64,000 bases of DNA, taken from the NCBI GenBank assembly GCA_937901965.1, contig CALGSW010000016.1, positions 153,909 to 217,908 on the forward strand. The letters run 5' to 3'. A program made the position numbers and the translations under genes. Below the pieces are notes generated by a model. That model saw only the letters and a list, made by a program, of their open reading frames with translations, did no database searches and was not told where the DNA came from. This DNA comes from an uncultured Bacteroidota bacterium. Lineage in GTDB: Bacteria; Bacteroidota; Bacteroidia; Bacteroidales; UBA932. Positions 33,344 through 41,423 of the stretch are shown one piece after another. Numbering within the stretch: position 1 is the stretch's first letter; every line of letters begins with the position of its first letter.

Positions 33344-34085
33344 GAGAAAGATTGTCCTTGGTATCGTTTTCAACTTTAATATCTTTCCCATATTCACTAC
33401 AATTGGATAAAAACTTAGCCATTTCATCGGAAGAGCTGAAATAAACAGATGCGGCTGTAATTTTTCCATTATTTGTTACAATCCAAACTTTGTAAGATTT
33501 TACATTTTCAAACAGGGACATGTATTCAGATAAAGAGTTGGATAAGGCGATGGGACCCTTAGCAAATTTGACACTGTTTGAATGTTTATCCCCAACCGCT
33601 TTGTATTGAGTAACAAACTGTGGGAAGTTCAAATATTCCCCAGAACTGAATTTGTTAATGAACAATTCAGCAAGTTCAAAAGCTGCCTGTTGATACCCCT
33701 CTCCCCTTTTTTCAGATACTACCGACAAATAAATATCTCCTGAAGCTACCTGAAACTGCCCCGGCGACGAACAGTCACAAAAGAACTTTTCATCTGCCGG
33801 ATTACATCTGAATGTATGTTGTGAATATATTCCAAATGCATTTTCAGGAGAATCCATCTGGTATATCTCAACAGAAAAATCCTCTCCCCTGTACTCTATT
33901 TCCAGAGCTTTGAGATTGTTAAAGCCATATTCAAGGAAGAGTTCACTCCCCCCATTCATAAAACCGTATAATGCCTCCCCTCTGAAATCTCGCTCTCTCT
34001 TAACCTTAAGCTGATCTTCAGCTATAGTCTGCCCCCAAATATTTTGATTTACAATAAGTATGAGAGCACATATTAAAATCCTCAT
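33300..34085 (-). CDS. DUF6599 family secreted protein
   Basis: The 261-residue protein has a short signal (MRILICALILIVNQNIWGQ). The body resembles DUF6599: ALYGFMNGGSELFLEYGF, then YRGEDFSVEIYQMDSPENAF and the Cys pair region FFCDCSSPGQF. Function is unknown. It overlaps the upstream DUF362 gene by 4 bp (ATGA), so both are made together and may act in the same periplasmic process. Confidence 0.7.
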   Translation of the reverse strand: MRILICALILIVNQNIWGQTIAEDQLKVKRERDFRGEALYGFMNGGSELFLEYGFNNLKALEIEYRGEDFSVEIYQMDSPENAFGIYSQHTFRCNPADEKFFCDCSSPGQFQVASGDIYLSVVSEKRGEGYQQAAFELAELFINKFSSGEYLNFPQFVTQYKAVGDKHSNSVKFAKGPIALSNSLSEYMSLFENVKSYKVWIVTNNGKITAASVYFSSSDEMAKFLSNCSEYGKDIKVENDTKDNLSLILNFPAAFLEESK

Positions 34086-35236
34086 AATTTTTTCTCAATG
34101 AGTTCAATCCTCTCTCTTTGGCCAATACCCAGAGATAAACCTTCTGCAAGATCAATAAATCTGGATGCCTCCGGCTTGTCAACTTTTTGAATTCCCTGCT
34201 CAACCCTTTTTGCTATAATCACATCATGGCCTACTCTGTCTACGGCAACAGGATCAGAACCAACCAGAAGCATGTTATAGTTACAAATAAACTGAGGTTT
34301 TGCAGACGGACCTCCATCAAAACAGCCAATCAGACCATCTGCAATATTAAGTACAACCTTATCCCTTAAAGGAGGAAAAGCACAAACATATGCACATGTC
34401 TCATGCCATAACTTTGAATGTAGTCTGCTTGTATTGGTAACAGCTCCAAAAGCTAGATTTTTAAGGCAAAGAGTAGTAGTAGGCCCTGCATTTTTGAGGA
34501 TAGGAAGGTTTATTATTTTTGTCACCTTCTCTGTTACAATATTTGTGAAATATGAATTTTTACCCTCATTTACCATATATGGGATTGTGTAGGAATCATA
34601 CTTCCCCTCAACATCGGCAATGAAAACATGATTCTTGTCTATACGGCCTTCTGAGTATAATTTACCCTCTTTGTCATAGAAACCTCCGGCTGAATCCATG
34701 CACTCTGTACCTACTATTTCTATTCCGGGATAGCTCTCTTCTGTGTAACCTGTTTCGTGGAGTTGCATCTCACGTCTGTCCCATATAACAATATTTTTTC
34801 TTGGAATACCAGACTCCTCAAGCTGTTTTATGACAGCCCCTGTCACTGCGTGAGAAGTGGTAAGCAATCTTCCTGCAACAGGATTTACTTTTAACCCGAT
34901 AATATCATTTGGGGAGACAAATTTTCTCCATGCCTTTTTAAGACTCTTCTCTCCCGTAAGGGCAAGCAAACTCTCCCTCAACATTACATAAGCTCTGTCT
35001 GCAGATGGTATACCGTCAACTACTGAACTGTTGTCAACAACCTTAACCACTCTTCCCGGAAACAGACCGGGCATTGAGTCTTTTGTTCTGGGAATGGCAA
35101 TGGCATCGGCAATATTCGTTGAAGGTTTCTCATCTGATAAAAACAACGAACTTTTTTGGGCGGCATTTACTACCGGACTCAGTGCCAAGCCTACTCCTCC
35201 AATTGAGAGAGTGCGGAAGAAATCTCTTCTTTTCAT
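34082..35236 (-). CDS. DUF362 domain protein with twin-arginine-like signal
   Basis: The 384-residue protein begins MKRRDFFRTLSIGGVGLAL, which fits a Tat export signal, so it may be folded, perhaps with a cofactor, before export. The DUF362 body includes FVSPNDIIGLKVNPVAGRLL, IINLPILKNAGPTTTLCLKN and LLVGSDPVAVDRVGHDVI. No CxxCxxC iron-sulfur motifs are seen. Function is unknown. It is coupled to the DUF6599 gene and lies 19 bp after cysS on the same strand, so it may be transcribed with cysS. Confidence 0.8.
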   Translation of the reverse strand: MKRRDFFRTLSIGGVGLALSPVVNAAQKSSLFLSDEKPSTNIADAIAIPRTKDSMPGLFPGRVVKVVDNSSVVDGIPSADRAYVMLRESLLALTGEKSLKKAWRKFVSPNDIIGLKVNPVAGRLLTTSHAVTGAVIKQLEESGIPRKNIVIWDRREMQLHETGYTEESYPGIEIVGTECMDSAGGFYDKEGKLYSEGRIDKNHVFIADVEGKYDSYTIPYMVNEGKNSYFTNIVTEKVTKIINLPILKNAGPTTTLCLKNLAFGAVTNTSRLHSKLWHETCAYVCAFPPLRDKVVLNIADGLIGCFDGGPSAKPQFICNYNMLLVGSDPVAVDRVGHDVIIAKRVEQGIQKVDKPEASRFIDLAEGLSLGIGQRERIELIEKKL

Positions 35237-35255
35237 TATATTGATATTTTTAAGG

Positions 35256-36728
35256 TTAATTCAGATTCCAGTCTGTCCCCTCTTTCGTATCTTTAATTTG
35301 TACGCCAAGATCTGTCAGCTTTTGACGAATCATGTCGCTAGTTCCAAAGTCTTTTTTAAGTTTAGCCTCTCTCCTCATTTCAAGAATCAGTTCAATAACA
35401 CCAGAAAGGACCTCTCCGTTTGAAGATTTGGCATTCTCATCCTTTAAACCGAGAATTTCTTCAGTTACAACATTCAAAAGCTCATTTAATACCGCTATGT
35501 CATCTGAATGGACAACAGTGCCCCTCTCCTTCAATGTATTCACTATTCTGACCGCTTCAAATAACTGAGCGATTGCAATAGGTGTGTTCAAATCATCACA
35601 TAGCGCATCATAAATACTCTCCTTTATTGAGTGGAGAATCTCTATCTTCTCACCCACAGATGAGCTCTTAAGCTTTGTAACATCCTGGCCGGCAAGTATC
35701 AATCTTTTCAATCCCTTTTCCGCAGCCTGCAGAGCCTCATTGCTGAAATCCAGAGTACTTCTGTAATGTGCCTGAAGAATGAAGAATCTAATAGTCATTG
35801 GGGTATATGCCTGTTCAAGTATCTTATGAGATCCGGTAAAGAGCTCCTCCAGTGTTATAAAATTCCCTAATGATTTACCCATCTTCTGGCCATTAATGGT
35901 AATCATATTGTTATGCATCCAGTACTTTACCCCTCCACTGCCTCTTGAGGCGGTGTTTTGCGCAAGTTCACATTCATGGTGCGGAAACAGCAGGTCCATT
36001 CCTCCTCCGTGAATATCAAAGATATTACCAAGATACTTTGAAGACATGGCTGAGCATTCCAGGTGCCAGCCCGGGAAACCATCGCTCCATGGAGATGGCC
36101 ATCTCATTATGTGCTCAGGTGAAGCCCTCTTCCAGAGTGCAAAGTCAAAAGATGATTTTTTATCACTTTGACCCTCGAGATTACGTGTGTTTGACATCAT
36201 ATCATCTAATGATCTTCCCGACAGGATACCATAATTATGCTTTCTGTTATACTCCTGTACATCAAAGTATACCGAACCATTGCTGATATAGGCAAATCCC
36301 TTTTCAAGTATCTTTTCTACAAGTGATATCTGTTCAATAATATGACCGGAAGCTCTTGGTTCAATATCAGGAGGGAGCGTATTTAAGAGTTTCATGGCTT
36401 CATGATATCTTAAAGTATAGTGCTGAACTATCTCCATAGGTTCAAGCTCTTCAAGCCTTGCTCTCTTTGCAATTTTATCCTCTCCTGCATCTGAGTCATT
36501 TTCAAGGTGGCCAACATCTGTAATATTTCTTACGTACCTAACTTTATAACCAAGCTTTCTGAAAAGACGAACAAGTACGTCATATGTCACACCCGGTCTG
36601 GCATGTCCAAGGTGCGCATCTCCATATACAGTGGGACCACACACATAGATTCCGGCCATCCCCGGATTTACGGGTTCAAACTTCTCTTTTTTTCTGCTGA
36701 TTGTGTTGTAGATGTGGAATTCTCTCAT
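35256..36728 (-). CDS. cysS: Cysteinyl-tRNA synthetase
   Basis: CysS charges tRNA-Cys. The 490-residue cytoplasmic enzyme has the class I motifs: [13 protein letters not shown] (Cys30 and HLGH at 39-42) and [11 protein letters not shown] (KMGKS form of KMSKS). The zinc ligands are seen in GWHLECSAM and [12 protein letters not shown] eight codons upstream extends the frame, but the ATG at 36728 gives the standard N-terminus (MREFHIYNT). Its leader carries a strong hairpin. Confidence 0.96.
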   Translation of the reverse strand: MREFHIYNTISRKKEKFEPVNPGMAGIYVCGPTVYGDAHLGHARPGVTYDVLVRLFRKLGYKVRYVRNITDVGHLENDSDAGEDKIAKRARLEELEPMEIVQHYTLRYHEAMKLLNTLPPDIEPRASGHIIEQISLVEKILEKGFAYISNGSVYFDVQEYNRKHNYGILSGRSLDDMMSNTRNLEGQSDKKSSFDFALWKRASPEHIMRWPSPWSDGFPGWHLECSAMSSKYLGNIFDIHGGGMDLLFPHHECELAQNTASRGSGGVKYWMHNNMITINGQKMGKSLGNFITLEELFTGSHKILEQAYTPMTIRFFILQAHYRSTLDFSNEALQAAEKGLKRLILAGQDVTKLKSSSVGEKIEILHSIKESIYDALCDDLNTPIAIAQLFEAVRIVNTLKERGTVVHSDDIAVLNELLNVVTEEILGLKDENAKSSNGEVLSGVIELILEMRREAKLKKDFGTSDMIRQKLTDLGVQIKDTKEGTDWNLN

Positions 36729-36752
36729 ATTGTCAGATATTTTAATAACCAA

Positions 36753-36777
36753 GCGGATGCCTCATCAGAGGCACCGC
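36753..36777 (-). promoter_or_regulatory. Stem-loop in the cysS leader
   Basis: The RNA sense reads GCGG-TGCCTC-TGAT-GAGGCA-T-CCGC, a 10-bp stem with one bulged base and a 4-nt loop. It lies a few nucleotides after the predicted cysS transcription start and about 25 nt before the start codon. It has no U-run, so it is more likely a leader element (stability or control) than the ssb terminator, although weak termination is possible. Confidence 0.5.
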
Positions 36778-36788
36778 TGTTCAAGCAA

Positions 36789-36796
36789 CAAAAGTA
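36789..36796 (-). promoter_or_regulatory. -7 box for cysS
   Basis: The minus strand reads TACTTTTG, an exact TAnnTTTG match, 60 bp before the cysS ATG and just after the ssb stop. It predicts a leader of about 55 nt that starts with the stem-loop. Confidence 0.45.
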
Positions 36797-36806
36797 CAAC
36801 AAAAAA

Positions 36807-37151
36807 CTATTCAGTACTCTCCGGTAAATGATGTTTGATTGCAGAAGCAACTATCTCGTAAGTTTGACGTTCAATGCCCGCCTTAGTCTGATAGTTAACA
36901 GGTTTAATTCTTCCTGTAACAGAAAGGGTGCTACCCTTTTTAATAGCATTGAAATCCGGCATGCTTTTACCTGTCCATGCAACAATACTATGCCAGACTG
37001 TCTCCTCCTGCCATTCGCCCTTTTTGTTCTTGAATGCTTCATTGGTTGCAAGAGAGAGCCTCATGACCTGAAGTCCATCTTCAAGAGAACTTATCCGCGG
37101 ATCAAACCCAACATGTCCCCTTAACTCCACACGATTAATTGATTTTTCCAT
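36807..37151 (-). CDS. ssb: Short single-stranded DNA-binding protein
   Basis: The 114-residue protein is an OB-fold SSB: SINRVELRGHVGFDPRISS, RLSLATNEAF, WHSIVAWTGK and KKGSTLSVTGRI are in the right order. It stops soon after the OB-fold (HHLPESTE) and lacks the acidic C-terminal tip that recruits repair proteins in the main SSB. It is therefore probably a second, accessory SSB. The internal ATG gives the usual N-terminus. Confidence 0.85.
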   Translation of the reverse strand: MEKSINRVELRGHVGFDPRISSLEDGLQVMRLSLATNEAFKNKKGEWQEETVWHSIVAWTGKSMPDFNAIKKGSTLSVTGRIKPVNYQTKAGIERQTYEIVASAIKHHLPESTE

Positions 37152-37243
37152 TTTGAAGATATTTAAATTCATCAGCAAAGTAAGAGGTCTGAATATTAAA
37201 TATCAACTTTATAAGTAATTAATGTCGTATATAAACGTTTAAT

Positions 37244-37861
37244 CTATTTTGCATACTCTACACTGTTCTTCTCAATCAGCTTGTATTTACCGTTATACAC
37301 CTCAACTTTCGTAATACTGCATGGATAGAAAAAGCCCTCCATCCTCCAGTAGTCATCAATTGAGAATCCCTCAAAATATGCCATCATCAGTCTTAAAACA
37401 ACAGCATGGCAAACTACAAGAATCTTCTCATCCTTATGTCTGGTAAGAAGAGTCTGAACAAAATCAAGTGAACGTCTCTGCACCTCTTCAAACGATTCTC
37501 CCCCTCTCCCCGGAACAAAATCAGATGGTTTTGATGAGAAGGCCTCCATTCTCTTAGGTTCTTCCTCTGCTGCCCTGGAAAAAGATTTACCCTCCAGGTC
37601 TGCAAGGTTAATCTCTTTCAATTCCGGAGCCAGTGTAATTGAGCCGAGACCTGTCTCTCGCTGGATAATAGTTGCGGTTCTCTCAGCCCTCTGGAGAGGG
37701 CTGGAATAAATTGCTGCAATCCCTTTGTCTCTTAGATAAGCCCCCAGAATTCGCGCCTGTAAAAGTCCCATTTCAGTTAACGGCGAGTCTAGCTGACCCT
37801 GCATTTTTCTGGCAACATTCCACTCAGTTTGTCCGTGGCGGGTAAATATAATTTCCGTCAT
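37244..37861 (-). CDS. Histidine phosphatase family protein (phosphoglycerate mutase-like)
   Basis: The 205-residue cytoplasmic protein has the phosphohistidine motif FTRHGQTEWN at the N-terminus, a second Arg in SSPLQRAERTA, Glu in the GGESFEEVQRR region and the second His in VVCHAVVLRLM. All catalytic residues of the branch that includes phosphoglycerate mutases, CobC and general phosphatases are present. The substrate cannot be assigned. Confidence 0.88.
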   Translation of the reverse strand: MTEIIFTRHGQTEWNVARKMQGQLDSPLTEMGLLQARILGAYLRDKGIAAIYSSPLQRAERTATIIQRETGLGSITLAPELKEINLADLEGKSFSRAAEEEPKRMEAFSSKPSDFVPGRGGESFEEVQRRSLDFVQTLLTRHKDEKILVVCHAVVLRLMMAYFEGFSIDDYWRMEGFFYPCSITKVEVYNGKYKLIEKNSVEYAK

Positions 37862-37878
37862 TATTTGATTAATTGCGA

Positions 37879-37886
37879 CAAAGATA
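37879..37886 (-). promoter_or_regulatory. -7 box for the histidine phosphatase gene
   Basis: The minus strand reads TATCTTTG, matching TAnnTTTG, 17 bp before the ATG. It is back to back with the box of the next, divergent gene in a 119-bp spacer. Confidence 0.5.
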
Positions 37887-37961
37887 AGAAATCACATTTT
37901 TAGAATTGTACATTTTACAGACAGAATTAGTTTCACATGCTTTATGAGTTAGCAGTCCCAT

Positions 37962-37969
37962 TATATTTG
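37962..37969 (+). promoter_or_regulatory. -7 box for the small zinc-finger gene
   Basis: TATATTTG matches TAnnTTTG and ends 11 bp before the ATG, so the mRNA would have almost no leader. Confidence 0.5.
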
Positions 37970-37980
37970 AAGCAAAAAAA

Positions 37981-38331
37981 ATGGAACGATTTTGCTTAGA
38001 GTGCGGGAAAGAGTTGTACGGGAGAAGTGACAAAATCTATTGCAGTGAAGGTTGCAGAAATATTTGTAATAATACAAAATCAAGAGAGATAAGAATGCAG
38101 ATAGAATCAGTAAACAAAATTCTCAGAAGAAATTTAAGGATACTTCAGGAAGTTATTGGAAGAGGTAAAAAAAAGATAAGCCGTGATAATCTTATTTCGC
38201 TGGGATTTGATTTCAGATACTTCACTTCCGCTAAGATGGGAAGCGGGGGTAAGTTGGTGATGCAATGCTACAATTATTCATATGTAAATAGCTCAAAAAA
38301 TGTCATTTACATATCTTTAAAAAATAATTGA
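37981..38331 (+). CDS. Small protein with N-terminal zinc-finger motif
   Basis: The 116-residue protein starts with ERFCLECGKELYGRSDKIYC and then SEGCRN: a CxxC pair about 11 residues before a CxxxxC-type pair, which looks like a zinc site. The rest is basic and mostly helical (KILRRNLRILQEVIGRGKKK), then a C-terminal beta part (DFRYFTSAKMGSGGKLVMQC). I recall similar proteins across Bacteroidetes, where they are annotated as hypothetical. A nucleic acid-binding role is possible but unproven. Confidence 0.7.
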   Translation: MERFCLECGKELYGRSDKIYCSEGCRNICNNTKSREIRMQIESVNKILRRNLRILQEVIGRGKKKISRDNLISLGFDFRYFTSAKMGSGGKLVMQCYNYSYVNSSKNVIYISLKNN

Positions 38332-38359
38332 ATTTGAATAAAAATATTGCATACATTTG
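38328..38359 (+). promoter_or_regulatory. Promoter for the coiled-coil lipoprotein gene
   Basis: TTG (38328-38330) and TACATTTG (38352-38359) lie 21 bp apart, a good Bacteroidetes promoter. The TTG at the end of the -7 box is in frame with the gene but cannot be its start; the ATG at 38411 is used. Confidence 0.6.
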
Positions 38360-38410
38360 AGGCGTAAAATAAACACAAATTCTGGATTTAATCAATTAAT
38401 TATCAATACA

Positions 38411-39304
38411 ATGAAAAAGATTTTCATTTTTACAACTCTTGTAATTGCAATACTTTCTCTTACATCATGTGTGGAAAAGTCTGCAAAATACAAGGCATTA
38501 CAGGCTCAGCTTGATTCCCTGGGATCTGCACACCAGGTTAAAAGTGCTGAATTTGAGGAAGTATTTGCTACACTAAATGAAGTTGAGGCAGGTCTTCAAT
38601 CAATAAGAGAGGCAGAGAATATTCTTGTTCTTCAGTCACAGCAAGGTGGTGCAGAGGTTCAGGAAAATTCAAGAGAGCAGCTAAAAGCCGATGTGGCTGC
38701 CGTTGGTGAGGCAATTAAAAGCTACAAGAATCAGATTGCTAAACTTAAAAACGACAATCGTATTCAATCAAGTCAATTCAAAAAGAGACTGGCAACTCTT
38801 ACTGCAGAGCTGGACGCAAAATCAGAACTTATTGAAGATCTGGGAAGGCAACTTGCAGAAAAGGACAGGCAGCTTGTTGTAAAGAGCCAGCAGATAGAAT
38901 CTCTTGATAAAACAGTAACCACTCTTAAGAGCGAAGTGACTTCACTAAGTCAGTCTACAGCTTCTCAGAAAGAGACAATTGCTACACAAGAGGCACAAAT
39001 ATATTCAGGTTATTATATAATTGGATCAAAATCAGAACTTATTGAAGCAAATGTTATGTCTAAAGGTGGTCTGTTTAAATCTGCAAAGATATCCTACCAG
39101 GCAGAACAGTCGGCATTCATAAAAGTGGATATACGTGAGGTCAAAGAGATTAACACAAATGCTGAGAGGGCTAAAGTACTATCTGTGCACCCAACCGGAA
39201 CTTATGCATTTGAAACTGACGCAAACGGCATGCAGGTGTTAAAAATTTCCCAGCCGGCAACCTTCTGGGAACAAACTAAATATCTTGTAATTCAAACTCT
39301 CTGA
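38411..39304 (+). CDS. Coiled-coil lipoprotein of unknown function
   Basis: The 297-residue protein has a lipoprotein signal (FTTLVIAILSLTSC), a long Lys/Glu/Gln-rich coiled coil (about residues 30-200, with heptad-like LxxxLxxx spacing), and a C-terminal beta-rich domain (GYYIIGSKSELIEANVMSKG). I recall similar lipoproteins throughout Bacteroidetes, but do not know a function. It probably hangs from a membrane into the periplasm. The M3 peptidase gene follows 7 bp later. Confidence 0.75.
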   Translation: MKKIFIFTTLVIAILSLTSCVEKSAKYKALQAQLDSLGSAHQVKSAEFEEVFATLNEVEAGLQSIREAENILVLQSQQGGAEVQENSREQLKADVAAVGEAIKSYKNQIAKLKNDNRIQSSQFKKRLATLTAELDAKSELIEDLGRQLAEKDRQLVVKSQQIESLDKTVTTLKSEVTSLSQSTASQKETIATQEAQIYSGYYIIGSKSELIEANVMSKGGLFKSAKISYQAEQSAFIKVDIREVKEINTNAERAKVLSVHPTGTYAFETDANGMQVLKISQPATFWEQTKYLVIQTL

Positions 39305-39311
39305 TCCATTT

Positions 39312-41423
39312 ATGAAAAAAACAGGAACAATTATTGCTGCCATCTCTGCACTTTTAACATTTAATTCATGCAATACCAAGATGACAGATGTAAATCCATT
39401 GCTTGTACCTTCAGATAATCCTTTTGAAGCCCCGGCGTTTGATAAAATTTCAAATGAGCATTACAAACCTGCTTTTGAAGAGGCAATAAAAGAGGGTCGC
39501 ACCCAGATAGACTCTATAGTCTCTAATTCAGAGAGCCCTACTTTTGAGAATACTATCGTTGCACTGGAGTATGCCGGAAGGAGACTAAGCGGAATTTCTG
39601 CAATCTTCTTTAATCTTAATGAAGCAGCCACTGACTCTGTAATGCAGAACCTGGCTCTTGAAATATCACCATTGCTTACAGAGTACAGTAATGATATAAT
39701 GCTTAATGAGGCTCTGTTCAGCAGGGTTAAAACTGTTTATGAAAAGAGGGCTGAATTAGATCTGAATCAGGAAGACTCAAGACTTCTTGAGGAGACATAT
39801 AAAGGATTTGCCAGAAATGGTGCCGGTCTTGATCAGAAATCAAAAGAGAGATTCAGAGAGATTAACAAGGAGCTTTCTCAGCTATCTCTGCAATTTGGTC
39901 AGAATGTCCTGGCTGCAACAAACAAGTTCTTTATCCACATTACAGACTCTGTACAACTGGCCGGTCTGCCACCTTTTGTAGTAGAGGCTGGGTCTGCTGA
40001 GGCGACTGAAAGAGGAGTTGAAGGATGGGTTTATACTCTTCAGGCACCAAGCTACGGTCCTTTTCTTCAATACAGCGAAAACAGAGAATTGAAAGAGAAG
40101 TTATGGAGAGCGTCAAATACCAAATCTTACAAGGATGAGTTTGACAATTCTGATATTGTTAAAAAAATTGTTGCCCTGAGGATTGAACGTGCAAATCTTC
40201 TTGGATTTAACTCCCATGCAGATTATGTGCTTGATGTGAACATGGCCAAGAGTTCAGATGCTGTTAACTCCTTCCTGTCTGAATTACTTGACAAATCTCT
40301 TCCATATGCAAAGAGGGAGCTGGCAGAGATTCAAAAGTATGCAAATTCATTAGGATTCAAGGGCGAGTTAATGCCATGGGATTTCAGCTACTATTCAGAA
40401 AAATACAAAAATGAGAAGTATGCACTTAATGATGAACTCCTCAAACCATACTTCAAACTTGAAAATGTCCAGCAGGCAATTTTTGCATTAGCAGACTCAC
40501 TCTATGGTTTAAAGTTTACTGAAAACTCTAAAATACCTGTTTATCACAAGGATGTTAAAGTTTATGAAGTTTATGGGAAAGACGGAAAGTTCCTCTCTCT
40601 CCTCTATATGGACTTCTTTCCCAGAGCCAGTAAGAGAGGTGGTGCATGGATGACCTCATTCCGTGAAATGTATATGGAGAATGGAGTAGAAAAAAGGCCA
40701 TTTGTTTCACTAGTATGCAACTTTACAAAGCCCACCAAAGAGACACCTTCATTACTGACACATTATGAATTTAACACACTGTTACATGAATTTGGTCATG
40801 CACTCCATGGTATTCTTGCAGAGGGGAAATATCCGTCTCTTACAGGTACAAATGTCTCCAGAGACTTTGTAGAGCTCCCTTCTCAGATTATGGAGAACTG
40901 GGCTGTAAAAAGAGAATTCCTCTCATCTTTTGCAAAACATTACCAGACTGGCGAAGCAATCCCTGAAGAGCTTATTGAAAAAATTGTTGCTGCAAAAAAT
41001 TACCTGAGCGGATATTCAAATGTCAGACAGCTATCACTGGGTATGAGTGATATGGCATGGCACTCTCTTAAATCATTACCGGAATCAGATATTGAGAGTT
41101 TTGAGAAAAATGCCATCAGGAAGACACAGTTATTACCCAACATAGAGGGAACTTGTTTCTCGCCATCTTTCAGCCACATTTTTGCAGGCGGATATTCAGC
41201 CGGTTATTATAGCTATAAATGGGCTGAGGTGTTAGAGGCAGATGCCTTTTCTCTGTTTGAGGAGAAGGGCATATTCTCAAAAGAGGTCGCCTCTTCTTTC
41301 AGAGACAACATCCTTTCCAAGGGGAATATTGAAGATCCGGCTGTTCTATATCGTAACTTCAGGGGCAGAGATCCCCAACCGGATGCATTATTGAAAAAGC
41401 TGGGGATGACCGGAAAGAATTAA
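39312..41423 (+). CDS. dcp: M3 family peptidyl-dipeptidase (Dcp type), lipoprotein
   Basis: Dcp enzymes remove dipeptides from the C-terminus of short peptides. The 703-residue protein carries a lipoprotein signal (AAISALLTFNSC), so it probably works in the periplasm or at the outer membrane. It has the metal site HEFGH starting at His492, followed by the expected SRDFVELPSQIMENW segment containing the third ligand. Length is normal for Dcp. Its stop codon shares the TTAA palindrome with the convergent DUF6850 gene. Confidence 0.9.
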   Translation: MKKTGTIIAAISALLTFNSCNTKMTDVNPLLVPSDNPFEAPAFDKISNEHYKPAFEEAIKEGRTQIDSIVSNSESPTFENTIVALEYAGRRLSGISAIFFNLNEAATDSVMQNLALEISPLLTEYSNDIMLNEALFSRVKTVYEKRAELDLNQEDSRLLEETYKGFARNGAGLDQKSKERFREINKELSQLSLQFGQNVLAATNKFFIHITDSVQLAGLPPFVVEAGSAEATERGVEGWVYTLQAPSYGPFLQYSENRELKEKLWRASNTKSYKDEFDNSDIVKKIVALRIERANLLGFNSHADYVLDVNMAKSSDAVNSFLSELLDKSLPYAKRELAEIQKYANSLGFKGELMPWDFSYYSEKYKNEKYALNDELLKPYFKLENVQQAIFALADSLYGLKFTENSKIPVYHKDVKVYEVYGKDGKFLSLLYMDFFPRASKRGGAWMTSFREMYMENGVEKRPFVSLVCNFTKPTKETPSLLTHYEFNTLLHEFGHALHGILAEGKYPSLTGTNVSRDFVELPSQIMENWAVKREFLSSFAKHYQTGEAIPEELIEKIVAAKNYLSGYSNVRQLSLGMSDMAWHSLKSLPESDIESFEKNAIRKTQLLPNIEGTCFSPSFSHIFAGGYSAGYYSYKWAEVLEADAFSLFEEKGIFSKEVASSFRDNILSKGNIEDPAVLYRNFRGRDPQPDALLKKLGMTGKN

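Noticed and set aside
36729..36806. T-box riboswitch controlling cysS
   Set aside because: The leader is about 55 nt and lacks T-box features; T-boxes are not known in Bacteroidetes.
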